A stretch of DNA of 64,000 nt from an uncultured Aurantimonas sp. (lineage in GTDB: Bacteria > Pseudomonadota > Alphaproteobacteria > Rhizobiales > Rhizobiaceae), in assembly GCA_947488615.1 (NCBI GenBank), contig CANKZU010000006.1:62001-126000 (forward strand), in the 5' to 3' direction. The notes beneath the pieces were generated by a model. It worked only from the letters and a program-made list of their open reading frames with translations. It searched no databases and was not told where the DNA came from. The position numbers were made by a program, and so were the translations under genes. Positions 34,131-43,997 of this stretch are shown piece by piece (position 1 is the stretch's first letter; each line of letters starts with the position of its first letter).

Positions 34131-34974
34131 TGGCGCCTTCGCCCCGTGTGACGGCGCGATCGCCGCGAATGACCGCGGCCTGCTGCTCGCCGACGGCGTC
34201 TTCGATACGGCACTCGTGCTCGGCGGCCGGGTGTTCCGCATGGAGGAGCATCTGGAACGCCTCGATGCGGCGGCGCAGACCTTGCGAATTCCGGTCACTC
34301 GACGTGATCTGCAAGCCGCCATGTCCGCGCTGGCGGCTCGACAGCTCGACGGCTCGATCCGACTCACCCTCACGCGTGGGCCGGGACCGCGCGGCATCGC
34401 CCTCCCCCCGGACCCGCGTCCGACCATTCTCGGCGCGTCCGCGCCGCTGACGCCGAGCGCGATTTTCTCGGCGATCCGCCTGGATGTGTCCGCGATCCGG
34501 CGCAATGAAACCTCGCCCACAACCCGGGTGAAATCCCTGGCCTATCTCGATGCGGTCCTCGCCAATCACGCGGCCCGGCAGGCCGGCGCCGACGAGGCCC
34601 TGCTCCTCAACACCAAGGATCGCGTCGCCTGCTCGGCGCTCGCCAACGTCTTCGTGCTCAAGGACGGCGAACTGTCGACTCCGCCTCTCGCCGACGGCGT
34701 CCTCGACGGGATCACCCGCCGCTGGGTTCTCGCCCATGCCGGAGAATTTGGCCTTGCCGTCCGCGAACGCTCGCTCGGCCTTGCGGATTTCGCCGGGGCC
34801 AAGGTGTTCCTGACCAACAGCCTGCGGCTGATCTCGCCAGCGACGCTCGATCCGGCGACCATCGGGCAGCCGGACGGTCCCGTCACGACTTTGATGACCG
34901 GGCTATGCCAGGTGATCGCCGCCGAATGCGGCGTCGATCCGCGCGCGCTGGGCGCCGAGGTCGGGCCGCAATAA
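34111..34974 (+). CDS. pabC: class IV aminotransferase, probable aminodeoxychorismate lyase
   Basis: A 287-residue fold-type IV PLP enzyme. It starts IWLNGAFAPCDGAIAANDRGLLLADGVFDT in family style; the lysine for PLP is in TRVKSLAYLDAVLA, and residues ALLLNTKDRVACSALANVF follow. Position after pabB and pabA indicates release of pyruvate and p-aminobenzoate from aminodeoxychorismate. Branched-chain or D-amino acid aminotransferase activity is the alternative in this family. Confidence 0.85.
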   Translation: MTDIWLNGAFAPCDGAIAANDRGLLLADGVFDTALVLGGRVFRMEEHLERLDAAAQTLRIPVTRRDLQAAMSALAARQLDGSIRLTLTRGPGPRGIALPPDPRPTILGASAPLTPSAIFSAIRLDVSAIRRNETSPTTRVKSLAYLDAVLANHAARQAGADEALLLNTKDRVACSALANVFVLKDGELSTPPLADGVLDGITRRWVLAHAGEFGLAVRERSLGLADFAGAKVFLTNSLRLISPATLDPATIGQPDGPVTTLMTGLCQVIAAECGVDPRALGAEVGPQ

Positions 34975-35004
34975 CCGAGACGGCGTCCGCCTTGGCCGCT
35001 TGGC

Positions 35005-35415
35005 TCAGCCGCGCCGGCTGCCCCCCGCGACGAGCCAGGCCGGATTGAACCAGGTGTCGGCCTCGTCGTCATAGGGCAGCGTGTTGATGTCCCAGTGCCG
35101 GACATACGGCGCGTAGACATCCCAGACGGCCGGCCCTCCCCCCACATAAACGACACGGTTGGGGAAGCGGGAGAGCACTTCTTCCGGATCGTCCGACGAG
35201 CGGATCTCGACGATGACCCGATCGTTCCTGGCAAAGCTGGGAAAGGAAGCGACCGTCTTCGGTCCGGCAATCAGCACATGGCCGCGGGTGATCTCGAAGA
35301 AGCGCTCGACGTCCTCGGTGAAGACCCGCTCCGGCCGCCCCTCCCACGGCAACTGCCCGCCAAGACCGAGTTGTCCGCTCCGACCGATCGCGCAGATGAC
35401 CCGCACATCCGCCAT
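35005..35415 (-). CDS. short dihydrofolate reductase-like protein
   Basis: A 136-residue protein with DHFR landmarks: VICAIGRSGQLGLGGQLPW at the start, HVLIAGPKTVASF (the MGRxTxxS region altered to AGPKT) and VVYVGGGPAVW (GG-x-x-x-W). It is shorter than the usual 160 residues, and the region after LPW lacks the normal substrate aspartate pattern. It is convergent with pabBAC, so a folate link is likely, but it may not be a full DHFR. The in-frame ATG at 35475 lacks support. Confidence 0.65.
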   Translation of the reverse strand: MADVRVICAIGRSGQLGLGGQLPWEGRPERVFTEDVERFFEITRGHVLIAGPKTVASFPSFARNDRVIVEIRSSDDPEEVLSRFPNRVVYVGGGPAVWDVYAPYVRHWDINTLPYDDEADTWFNPAWLVAGGSRRG

Positions 35416-35588
35416 AAGTCCATTCCCTCCGTGTCCGCATTTCGGGCAAAGCCGCCGCCACGCCCGACTCGGCAAGCTTCGCGCGACGAGGATTAGACGT
35501 GAGGCACCGACAGGGAACCCTTACGATTCCAGTTTCGTTCATAAACTAGTTAAAAGATTGATGGCCGGCTATCGGTCAAAAAACCGGG

Positions 35589-36077
35589 ATGGATACGAAC
35601 ATAACAGCTCCCCTTGATTCGGCAGCGAGGATGGATGCCGGCCAGTCATTGGCCATCCTCCCCTCGCTTCTTTCGATCGCGAAATCGACACGCGCCTTCC
35701 AGGCGCTACTGCTGGCCGAAATTGGTCTTCATCCTGGCCAGGATCAATTACTGAACAGCCTTGACCCGGCCAATCCCGCGAGCGTGTCGATGCTCGCCGA
35801 CCGGTTGTCGGTCCGCCCTTCCACGGTCTCGAAGATGCTCGACAGGCTGATCGACAAAGGGCTGGTGGCGCGCACGTCCAATATCCGGGACGCCCGACAG
35901 ACCATGGTCCAGTTGACGCCGACGGGCGAGGAGGCACAGGTCGCCATTCGCGATATCTGGCAGCGTCTGGAAGACGATCTGAGCAGTTCCATCCCGTCAG
36001 GAAACCTTGCCGCGCTCGACCGGTCTCTGACGCATTTCGGTGAAATTCTCGCCCAGAGATTGCGCCGTCTCCGCTGA
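35589..36077 (+). CDS. MarR-family transcriptional regulator
   Basis: A 162-residue winged-helix regulator. Seen: LGLHPGQDQLL-type start of the fold (IGLHPGQDQLLNSL), the recognition helix region MLADRLSVRPSTVSKMLDRLIDKGLV, and wing ARTSNIRDARQTMVQLTPTG. It binds DNA as a dimer and usually responds to phenolic or oxidative ligands. It is divergent from the DHFR-like gene and upstream of the aldose epimerase gene. The target is unknown. Confidence 0.88.
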   Translation: MDTNITAPLDSAARMDAGQSLAILPSLLSIAKSTRAFQALLLAEIGLHPGQDQLLNSLDPANPASVSMLADRLSVRPSTVSKMLDRLIDKGLVARTSNIRDARQTMVQLTPTGEEAQVAIRDIWQRLEDDLSSSIPSGNLAALDRSLTHFGEILAQRLRRLR

Positions 36078-36145
36078 TTCACAGGCCGCAAGGCGCGATC
36101 TCCAGGCGCCGCGGAACCCGTTGACTTTGGCGCGCCTGCTTCTCA

Positions 36146-37156
36146 TTGAGGCCGTCTCGGGAACAACATCGGGACGAGCGCGGAGAATTAGCCTTGCGGG
36201 AGAGCGTGCCTATCGACAGCGGCGCCCTGTCGGCTGAAATCGTTACGACCGGCGCCGCGATCCGCTCGGTTCATCTGCCGGGAATTTCGCATTCGCTGGT
36301 CCTCGGCGTTCGCGACCTTGGATATTATCACGCGGGGAATGACGACTATTTCGGCGCCACGATCGGCCGCTTCGCCAATCGGATCGGCGTGGGACATCTT
36401 GAGATCAATGGCGACGCCCATCGGCTCGTCTGCAACGATCCGCCCAATCATCTTCATGGTGGGCCGACCGGCTTTTCGGCGCGGGCGTGGGCGATCGAGG
36501 ACCGGCAGGAGGACAGCGTCACGCTCGCCTATGTGTCCCAGGACAACGAGGAAGGCTATCCGGGACGCGTCATGGTCCGCGCGACCTTCGCCGTTTCAAA
36601 GGACGGCGAATTGTCGATCGCCTACGCGGCGACCACCGACCGCCCGACGGTCGTCAACCTGACATCGCATCTTTACTTCAATCTCGATGGCGGCGGCGAC
36701 ATCCGCGACCATCGGCTCGACGTCACGGCCGACCACTATCTGCCGATCGACGCCGGCGCCCTGCCGGACGGGCGGATCATGCCGGTGGCGGGAACGGCGT
36801 TCGATTTTCGCCAAGCCAAACCGCTTCACGACGCGCCCGACCCGCTCGATCACAATTTCTGTCTGGCGCGCGACACCGCGTCGGAGCCACGCCCGGCCGC
36901 GACGCTCGTCTCACCGCGCAGTGGCGTGCGGATGCGTCTCGCGACGACCGAGCCGGGCTTGCAGGTCTATGACGGGGCAAAGCTCGACGGCACCGTGCTC
37001 GACCTTTCCGGCCGCCCCATCTGTAGCCGGGCGGCAGTGGCGCTGGAGCCGCAAGGGTGGCCGGACTCGCCGAACCGGCCGGATTTTCCCCAGGCGATAC
37101 TTCGTCCCGGCGAAACTTATCGCCACCGCAGCGTCTATCGCTTCGAAGTGGTCTGA
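36146..37156 (+). CDS. aldose 1-epimerase (mutarotase)
   Basis: A galactose-mutarotase-like beta-sandwich enzyme of up to 336 residues. Landmarks: ATIGRFANRIG, NHLHGGPTGFSARAW with a catalytic-type His, and VNLTSHLYFNLDGGG. A C-terminal RPGETYRHRSVYRF closes the domain. The first about 17 residues do not look like the fold, so a TTG at about 36191 may be the true start. It follows the MarR gene by 68 bp. Confidence 0.85.
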   Translation: MRPSREQHRDERGELALRESVPIDSGALSAEIVTTGAAIRSVHLPGISHSLVLGVRDLGYYHAGNDDYFGATIGRFANRIGVGHLEINGDAHRLVCNDPPNHLHGGPTGFSARAWAIEDRQEDSVTLAYVSQDNEEGYPGRVMVRATFAVSKDGELSIAYAATTDRPTVVNLTSHLYFNLDGGGDIRDHRLDVTADHYLPIDAGALPDGRIMPVAGTAFDFRQAKPLHDAPDPLDHNFCLARDTASEPRPAATLVSPRSGVRMRLATTEPGLQVYDGAKLDGTVLDLSGRPICSRAAVALEPQGWPDSPNRPDFPQAILRPGETYRHRSVYRFEVV

Positions 37157-37194
37157 TCCGACCCCTCCCCCAGGCGGCGGCCATATCAACGCAA

Positions 37195-37217
37195 AACGGG
37201 CGCCCTTAAGCGCCCGT
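37195..37217 (-). terminator. rho-independent terminator of mmsA
   Basis: An 8-bp G+C stem (37196-37203 with 37210-37217) with a CCTTAA loop is followed on the minus strand by TTTTG. It lies between the convergent epimerase and mmsA genes and closes mmsA transcription. Confidence 0.7.
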
Positions 37218-37241
37218 CCGCATGCGGCTTTGATATCGCGA

Positions 37242-38741
37242 TCAGCCCATGGCCTTGAAGTTGAATTCGGCGCCGTCCTTGATGCCCGACGGCCAACGCT
37301 GGGTGACTGTCTTGGTCCGCGTATAGAAGCGGAAGGCGTCCGGGCCATGCTGGTTCAGGTCGCCGAATCCGGAGGCCTTCCAGCCGCCGAAGGTGTAATA
37401 GGCGAGCGGTACCGGGATCGGCACGTTGACGCCGACCATGCCGATATTGATGCGGCTGGCGAAGTCGCGTGCCGCGTCGCCGTCGCGGGTGTAGATGGCG
37501 ACGCCGTTGCCGTATTCGTGCTCCATCGGCAGCGACAGGGCTTCCTCGTAGTTCTTGGCGCGCACCACCGACAGGACCGGGCCGAAGATCTCGGTCTTGT
37601 AGATGTCCATGTCGCGGGTCACGTCATCGAACAGGCAAGCGCCGACGAAGAAGCCGTCCTCATAGCCCTGCATCTTGAAGCCGCGACCATCAACGACGAG
37701 TTTCGCCCCCTCCTCGACGCCCCTGTCGATAAGACCCAAAACGCGCTTCTTCGCCTCGCCGGTGACCAGCGGTCCCATATCGACGTCGTCGCCAGCCGTA
37801 TAGGGCGCGATCTTCAGCGCCTCGACCCTCGGGATCAGTTTTTCGATCAGGCGGTTCGCGGTCTCCTCGCCGACCGGCACCGCAACCGACACCGCCATGC
37901 AGCGCTCTCCAGCCGCCCCATAGCCGGCGCCGATCAACGCATCGGCCGCCTTGTCGATGTCGGCGTCCGGCATGATGATCATGTGGTTCTTGGCGCCGCC
38001 GAAGCACTGGACGCGCTTGCCGTTGGCGCAGCCGCGCGAATAGATGTACTGGGCGATCGGGGTCGAGCCGACGAAGCCGATGGCCTGAATGTCGGGGTCG
38101 TCGAGGATCGCGTCGACCGCGCTCTTGTCGCCGTTGACGACGTTGAGAATGCCCTCCGGCAGCCCCGCCTCGACCAGAAGTTCGGCGAGCATGATCGGCA
38201 CCGACGGATCGCGTTCCGACGGCTTGAGGATGAAGGCGTTGCCGCAGGCGATCGCCGGCGCGAACTTCCACATCGGGATCATCGCCGGAAAGTTGAATGG
38301 GGTGATGCCGGCGACGACGCCGAGCGGCTGGCGGATCGAGTAGATGTCGATGCCGGGGCCGGCGCCTTCGGTGAACTCGCCCTTCAGAAGATGCGGCACG
38401 CCGATGCAGAACTCGACGACCTCGAGCCCGCGCTGCACATCGCCCTTGGCGTCGGGAATGGTCTTGCCGTGCTCGCGCGACAGCGCCTCGGCGAGCTTGT
38501 CCATGTCGCGGTTGAGCAGATCGACGAACTTCATCATCACGCGAGCGCGACGCTGCGGGTTGGTCGCCGCCCAGGCCGGCTGCGCTTCCCTCGCGTTTTC
38601 GACGGCGGCGCGAAGCTCTTCGGCGCTCGCCAGCGCGACCTGGGCCTGGACCTCGCCGGTGGCGGGATTGAACACGTCCGCGGTGCGCCCGCTGGTGCCG
38701 GCGACGCGCTTGCCGCCGATGTAGTGACCGATCTGTTCCAT
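37242..38741 (-). CDS. mmsA: CoA-acylating methylmalonate-semialdehyde dehydrogenase
   Basis: A 499-residue aldehyde dehydrogenase that converts methylmalonate semialdehyde to propionyl-CoA in valine, thymine and inositol breakdown. The catalytic Cys is in AAGERCMAVSVAVPVG; QCFGGAKNHMIIMPDAD and TPFNFPAMIPMWKFAPAIACGN are MmsA-specific. An AGGAGGAACCAG site precedes the ATG at 38741, so the longer frame is rejected. A LysR gene is divergent upstream. Confidence 0.93.
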   Translation of the reverse strand: MEQIGHYIGGKRVAGTSGRTADVFNPATGEVQAQVALASAEELRAAVENAREAQPAWAATNPQRRARVMMKFVDLLNRDMDKLAEALSREHGKTIPDAKGDVQRGLEVVEFCIGVPHLLKGEFTEGAGPGIDIYSIRQPLGVVAGITPFNFPAMIPMWKFAPAIACGNAFILKPSERDPSVPIMLAELLVEAGLPEGILNVVNGDKSAVDAILDDPDIQAIGFVGSTPIAQYIYSRGCANGKRVQCFGGAKNHMIIMPDADIDKAADALIGAGYGAAGERCMAVSVAVPVGEETANRLIEKLIPRVEALKIAPYTAGDDVDMGPLVTGEAKKRVLGLIDRGVEEGAKLVVDGRGFKMQGYEDGFFVGACLFDDVTRDMDIYKTEIFGPVLSVVRAKNYEEALSLPMEHEYGNGVAIYTRDGDAARDFASRINIGMVGVNVPIPVPLAYYTFGGWKASGFGDLNQHGPDAFRFYTRTKTVTQRWPSGIKDGAEFNFKAMG

Positions 38742-38863
38742 CTGGTTCCTCCTCAGGATTTTTGCCTTGTCGACTATCTCGCGCGGCGCGGCCGAAAAGC
38801 CAATCCTTCGCATCGCGCATCCGTTGTGCAAAAAGTAACGTCCATCAGGCCGGAGTAGATCGA

Positions 38864-39751
38864 ATGGGCATGAATTGGGATGATGTCAGGCTGTTTCTGG
38901 CGGTGGCGCGAGCCGGGCAGATTCTCGCCGCCGCGCGGCGGTTGGAACTGAACCACGCCACCGTCGGGCGACGGCTGACGGCGTTGGAGACGGCCTTCGG
39001 CGCCCGGCTTCTGGTTCGCCGGCCGAACGGCTGCGAACTCACCGACACCGGCCGGGCGTTCCTCGAACAGGCCGAGCGGATGGAAGAAGCCATGCTGACC
39101 GCCCGCGCCGCGGTCGGCGGCGCCGACATCGCACTGTCCGGCACCGTGCGCGTCGGCGCGCCGGACGGCTTCGGCACCGTCTTCCTCGCCCCCCGCCTCT
39201 GGCGATTGACCCAGCGTCATCCGAACCTCACAGTACAACTGGTCCCCGTGCCGCGGGCTTTTTCGATGTCGCGCCGCGAAGCCGACATCGCCATCACCAT
39301 CGAGCGGCCCGAGGCGGGGCGTCTGGTCGCCGCCAAGTTGACCGACTATGCGCTCGCTCTCTACGCCGCCCCCGCATATCTCGCTGAACAGGGAGAGCCG
39401 CGAACGCTCGCCGACCTCGCCGCTCACCGCCTTGTCGGCGCTGTCGAGGATCTCCTCTACAGTCCGAAACTGGCCTATTACGGCGACCTCACGTCCGAGT
39501 GGCCGTCGCGCTTCGAGGTGTCGAGCGCGCTGGGCCAGACCGAGGCGGTGGCCGCAGGCGCCGGCATCGGCATTCTGCACGGCTTCATGGCGGCAGGACG
39601 TACGGACCTCGCCCGCGTGCTCCCAGACCAGACGATCCAGCGGGCCTATTGGCTGGTTTATCATGAGAGCGTCCGCGACGTCCGCCGGATCGCCGCTGTC
39701 GCCGCGTTCATCCGCGAGATCGTGGTAGCCGAACGTGCCGGTTTTGCTTGA
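38864..39751 (+). CDS. LysR-family transcriptional regulator, divergent from mmsA
   Basis: A 295-residue LysR regulator. The N-terminal helix-turn-helix (MNWDDVRLFLAVARAGQILAAA, then LNHATVGRRLTALE) is followed by a substrate-binding domain (residues about 90-290). The ATG at 38864 is close to a GGAG site. It is divergent from mmsA with about 120 bp between, so it probably controls that gene in response to a valine-pathway intermediate. Confidence 0.88.
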   Translation: MGMNWDDVRLFLAVARAGQILAAARRLELNHATVGRRLTALETAFGARLLVRRPNGCELTDTGRAFLEQAERMEEAMLTARAAVGGADIALSGTVRVGAPDGFGTVFLAPRLWRLTQRHPNLTVQLVPVPRAFSMSRREADIAITIERPEAGRLVAAKLTDYALALYAAPAYLAEQGEPRTLADLAAHRLVGAVEDLLYSPKLAYYGDLTSEWPSRFEVSSALGQTEAVAAGAGIGILHGFMAAGRTDLARVLPDQTIQRAYWLVYHESVRDVRRIAAVAAFIREIVVAERAGFA

Positions 39752-40008
39752 TAGAGTCCATCCGCTTCACGGTTCCAGTCGGTCTTCGCATGCGGTTATT
39801 CCCTTCTTTCGAGGAGAATTGCACGACAGCTACGCCGCCCGACAGAAATTGCCGTCCCATCCAGCGACAGCGCGCACGGCCTTCGATGCCAGATTGGATC
39901 ACATGCAACTATCTGAGAAATTGCGATTATTTGCCGCCGAGACCCGCATGTTTCAGCGCTCCTTAATACCTTGCAACAATACTTGAAAAATTATGGCTCT
40001 CCCAGAGA

Positions 40009-42309
40009 ATGATGATCATGCGTTCACTTGAGGATTTCGCGCAAATCGCGTCAGATTGGTTCTGGGAGATGGATGAGAGCCTTCGGTTCTCTTATTTCTC
40101 CGGACGGTTCCAGCAGGTAACCGGCGCGCCGCCGACCGCGCTAATCGGCAGGACCCGGCGTGAGGTATCGGCCAATTCCGACAATCTCGACCAATGGCGG
40201 GACCATTTCGAGGACCTCGAGGCGCATCGTCCGTTTCGCGACTTTATCTATCCGTTCAAGCATGGCGACGGTGGCGCGCGTTGGTTCAAGATCAGCGGCC
40301 AGCCTCGCTTCGATCACGACGGCATCTTCGTCGGCTATCTGGGCGTCGGCACAGATGTGACCGCCGAGCGAGCGGCCCAGCAGGATCTTGCGCGAGCACT
40401 GGACGAACTGCGCGAAACGAACACCCAACTCGAACGCCAAAACCTCCATTTTGACGCCGCGCTCAACAATATGTCGCCCGGCCTCTGCATGTTCGATGGC
40501 GCTCAACGCCTGATAGTCTGCAACAAACCCTACGCGAAAATGTATGGCCTGACGCCGGAGTTGACAAAGCCTGGCACGACTCTTCGCACGATGCTGGAGC
40601 ATCGAACAGCGGCGAACATCTATCCCGATATGGATCCGCAGGAGCATATCGAGCAACGCCTTGCTATGGCGAGAGTTCGAGAGCGCCGATACGATCTCCT
40701 GGAACTGCGGGACGGACGCGTCTTCTCCATCCTTGTGGAGCCGATGCCCGATAATGGTTGGCTTGCCACCCACGAGGACATCACGGAACGCAAAATAGCC
40801 GAGGCAAAAATCGCGCATATGGCGCGCCACGATTCCCTCACCGACCTGGCCAACCGAGGTCTCTTTCGCGAGCGACTGACCGACGCATTGGACGTCGCTA
40901 AGCGGGATGGCAGTGATATAGCCGTGCTCTGCCTCGATCTCGATCACTTCAAGGCAGTGAATGACACGCTCGGTCACCCCACGGGCGACGCCTTGCTGGC
41001 AAGGGTTGCGGAGCGGATTCGGTCAGCCGCGCATGAAAACGACACCGTCGCGCGCCTTGGTGGTGATGAGTTCGCCGTCTTGATGCCCGTGGCGACCCCC
41101 AAGCAGGCCAGCGCACTCGCGCGCCGCATCATAAGCCTCCTTGGTGAGCTCTACGACGTCGAGGGTCACCAGATCGATATCGGTGCCAGTGTCGGGATCG
41201 CCATGGGGCCGGCCGACGGCAATGCACCCGACCAGATATTGCGCAGTTCCGACATGGCACTTTACCGCGCGAAAGCGGAGGGACGCGGCACCTACCGTTT
41301 CTTCGAGCCGGACATGGACGCATCCATGCAAATACGCCGCCTCCTGGAAATCGACTTGCGACACGCCCTCAAGGTCGGTGAATTCGAGCTCCACTACCAG
41401 CCCTTCGTGACGACTGCGACCGGACAAATCAGCGGATTCGAAGCCCTATTGCGGTGGCGACACCCGACCCGCGGCATGATCGCGCCGATGGATTTTATTC
41501 CCTTGGCGGAGGAAACCGGCCTGATCCTCCCCTTGGGTGAATGGATCATGCGAAGAGCCTGCGCTGACGCCGCGAACTGGCCAAAGGACGTCCGCATAGC
41601 CGTCAATGTGTCGGCGGTCCAATTCAAGAGCAGCAATCTGGTCCCGATGATTGTTTCGGCGCTCGCCAGTTCCGGCATAGCCGCGCACCGACTGGAAATC
41701 GAGATCACCGAGAGCGTGCTTCTCCACGAGAACGAGGCAACGCTCGCCAAGCTACACCAGCTGCGGGGCCTTGGCGTGCGGATATCCATGGACGATTTCG
41801 GGACGGGCTACTCGTCCCTGAGTTATCTACGCAGCTTTCCCTTCGACAAAATCAAGATCGATCGCTCCTTTGTCGCCGATCTCGATAAAAAGGCCGACTG
41901 CGCGATCATCGTGCGCGCGGTAGCCTCGCTCGGTAGAAGCCTGGGAATGTCGACCACGGCTGAAGGCGTCGAAACGACCGAGGAATTTGAACATTTGCGA
42001 GCCGATGGCTGCACGGAAGTGCAAGGCTATCTCTTCAGCCGGCCGAAGCCGCTTGCCGAGACGCTTCGACTTCTCGCAGCCAACACTGAAGATCCGTCTC
42101 AAGCTTACGGACCGCCGAATGAACCGAATGACCAGGCCGAAGCTGTAAAGAACTCCAGCAGAACCGATCTCGATCGCGGAATCGTCGAAGGGCGCTCTGT
42201 CGTTGCCGAGGCGCGCTCGCTCGGTTCAGCATCGCCCGGCGATCGCGAAACGTGCCCGTCAAGACCCGAGGTCCTGATTTCACGTCCAACGCGTTCGCTT
42301 CGGCAATAA
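40009..42309 (+). CDS. PAS-PAS-GGDEF-EAL cyclic di-GMP enzyme
   Basis: A 766-residue cytoplasmic signalling protein. Residues about 8-125 are a PAS domain with a PAC tail (GDGGARWFKISGQP), about 130-255 a second PAS-like domain after a short coil, about 262-430 a GGDEF domain with intact RLGGDEFAVL, and about 440-685 an EAL domain with FEALLRWRHP and DDFGTGYSSLSYL. Both c-di-GMP synthesis and hydrolysis residues look intact. The last 75 residues are low in structure. No membrane segment is seen. An internal start at 40018 is possible. Nothing nearby shows its input. Confidence 0.92.
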   Translation: MMIMRSLEDFAQIASDWFWEMDESLRFSYFSGRFQQVTGAPPTALIGRTRREVSANSDNLDQWRDHFEDLEAHRPFRDFIYPFKHGDGGARWFKISGQPRFDHDGIFVGYLGVGTDVTAERAAQQDLARALDELRETNTQLERQNLHFDAALNNMSPGLCMFDGAQRLIVCNKPYAKMYGLTPELTKPGTTLRTMLEHRTAANIYPDMDPQEHIEQRLAMARVRERRYDLLELRDGRVFSILVEPMPDNGWLATHEDITERKIAEAKIAHMARHDSLTDLANRGLFRERLTDALDVAKRDGSDIAVLCLDLDHFKAVNDTLGHPTGDALLARVAERIRSAAHENDTVARLGGDEFAVLMPVATPKQASALARRIISLLGELYDVEGHQIDIGASVGIAMGPADGNAPDQILRSSDMALYRAKAEGRGTYRFFEPDMDASMQIRRLLEIDLRHALKVGEFELHYQPFVTTATGQISGFEALLRWRHPTRGMIAPMDFIPLAEETGLILPLGEWIMRRACADAANWPKDVRIAVNVSAVQFKSSNLVPMIVSALASSGIAAHRLEIEITESVLLHENEATLAKLHQLRGLGVRISMDDFGTGYSSLSYLRSFPFDKIKIDRSFVADLDKKADCAIIVRAVASLGRSLGMSTTAEGVETTEEFEHLRADGCTEVQGYLFSRPKPLAETLRLLAANTEDPSQAYGPPNEPNDQAEAVKNSSRTDLDRGIVEGRSVVAEARSLGSASPGDRETCPSRPEVLISRPTRSLRQ

Positions 42310-42510
42310 CCTCTCGCACGGCACTTCAACCCATAGCGCAATGCGACCGAGGGCCTCCTTCGCGCGATCTTTCTGGCGACAACCAGGTGAGCGAGCTCGC
42401 GCGGAGCGGGTTTGAACGAGCGGGTCGAGTCGTTGAAAATTCGGGACAACGATAAGCAGGCGAAAGGGAATCCGCCAAAGCTCTGCCTCAAGACTGGACA
42501 AGGAGAGTGC

Positions 42511-42587
42511 TGGTCGGAGTGGCAGGATTCGAACCTGCGACCCCCTCGTCCCGAACGAGGTGCGCTACCAGGCTGCGCTACACTCCG
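42511..42587 (-). tRNA. tRNA-Pro(CGG)
   Basis: A 77-nt cloverleaf on the minus strand. The acceptor stem CGGAGTG pairs with CACTCCG at the 3' end, followed by A and an encoded CCA. The anticodon arm CCTCG-TTCGGGA-CGAGG gives anticodon CGG (proline). The T arm is GCAGGTTCGAATCCTGC. It stands alone between the GGDEF-EAL gene and a TRAP operon; no attachment-site duplication was seen. Confidence 0.96.
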
Positions 42588-42717
42588 TGACCTGCGGCGC
42601 GGTATATAACGGGGCGGACCCGGCGCCGCAAGCGATCATTGCGATTTCATCGGACCGATCGGCATTTGCGCTGGAGCGCTGCGGCAGCGTCCGGACGCAA
42701 GCAGCGCATCTTCGGCA

Positions 42718-43989
42718 TCACAGCAGCGTCAGCAGCCCGACCGAAATCGCCGGCACGTAGCTGATCATCAGCAGGCAGGCGATGATGACGAATACAAAGG
42801 GCAAGAGCCGCGGGACGATCTGTTCGAACGGGATGCCGGCGACCTGGCAGGCGGCGAAGAGATTGACGCCGAAGGGCGGCGTGATCATGCCGAGCGCGAG
42901 GTTGACGACCATGATCAGGCCGAAATGCACCGGATCGATGCCGAAGGAGATCGCGACAGGCGCGAGGATCGGCGCCAGCACGATGATCGCCGCCGAGGTC
43001 TCGATGAACATGCCGGCTATGAACAGAAAGGCATTGACCGCGAGCAGGAAGTAGAGCGGGTCTTCCATCACGCTGCCCAGCCACTCGCCGATCGCGGCCG
43101 GCACGCCGGCTCTGGTGATCAGAAACGAGAACAGGCCAGCCGCGGCGATGACGAACAGGATGATCGTGGAGGAGATCACCGAACGGTGCAGCACCGGCAG
43201 AAGATCGCGCGGGCTGATCGTGCGGTAGACCGCCATGCCGATGAACAGCGCGTAGAACACCGCGATCACCGAGGCCTCGGTCGGCGTGAAGATGCCGTCA
43301 TAGATGCCACCGATGATGACGATCGGCATCAACAGGGCAAGGAACGCCGCCTTCAGCGATCGCCAGAACGGCAGACGGCCTTCGTGGTCGCGCTCGCCCC
43401 AGTTGTTCTTGCGGCAATAGACATAGACGAAAAGGATCAGGGCCAGCCCGATGAGCAAGCCGGGGCCGAGGCCGGCGATGAACAGATCGCCGATCGAGAC
43501 TTCGGCGCTGACGCCGTACAGAATCAGCGGGATCGACGGCGGGATGATGACGCCCAGTTCGGCCGACGTCGCCTGCAGCGCGGCAGCAAAGCCGGTCGGA
43601 TAGCCGTGTTTGGTCATCGCAGGAATGACGATCGCGCCGATCGCGAAGGTCGTCGCGACGGAGGAGCCCGAGACCGCGGCGAAGATCATGCAGGTGAGGA
43701 CGCAGGAGCAGGCCAAGCCGCCGCGGACCCCGCCGACCATGGTCTTGGCGAATTCGACGAGGCGGCCGGAAATGCCGGCTGCCTCCATCAGATTGCCGGC
43801 GAGGATGAAAAACGGCACCGCCATCAGCGGGAAGGAATCCAGCGTCGTCATCAGCTTCTGCGCGACAACGAGCAGCGGCAGGCTGGTGAAGAAGGCGATG
43901 CCGCCGATCGAGGCGGCCGCGATCGCGATCGCGATCGGCAGGCCGAGCGCGAAGAAGCCGACCATGGCGAGGAGCATGAAGCTGGACAT
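42718..43989 (-). CDS. TRAP transporter large permease (DctM family)
   Basis: A 423-residue permease with about 12 helices. Seen: MAVPFFILAGNLMEAAGISGR, VSGSSVATTFAIGAIVIPAM and VIIPPSIPLILYGV. It follows the small permease by 8 bp in a P-Q-M operon with no enzymes attached, so its substrate cannot be guessed. It is distinct from the two other TRAP systems in the window. Confidence 0.92.
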   Translation of the reverse strand: MSSFMLLAMVGFFALGLPIAIAIAAASIGGIAFFTSLPLLVVAQKLMTTLDSFPLMAVPFFILAGNLMEAAGISGRLVEFAKTMVGGVRGGLACSCVLTCMIFAAVSGSSVATTFAIGAIVIPAMTKHGYPTGFAAALQATSAELGVIIPPSIPLILYGVSAEVSIGDLFIAGLGPGLLIGLALILFVYVYCRKNNWGERDHEGRLPFWRSLKAAFLALLMPIVIIGGIYDGIFTPTEASVIAVFYALFIGMAVYRTISPRDLLPVLHRSVISSTIILFVIAAAGLFSFLITRAGVPAAIGEWLGSVMEDPLYFLLAVNAFLFIAGMFIETSAAIIVLAPILAPVAISFGIDPVHFGLIMVVNLALGMITPPFGVNLFAACQVAGIPFEQIVPRLLPFVFVIIACLLMISYVPAISVGLLTLL

Positions 43990-43997
43990 CGTGCTCC

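Noticed and set aside
36687..38858. 723-codon plus-strand open frame across galM and mmsA
   Set aside because: It spans two convergent real genes and the terminator between them and has no plausible product.
39752..40008. Possible small genes between the LysR and GGDEF-EAL genes
   Set aside because: Overlapping short frames lack ribosome sites or recognisable products; treated as intergenic.
42511..42718. tRNA-Pro as an integration site for a genomic island
   Set aside because: No integrase gene or repeated 3' tRNA segment was found in the window.
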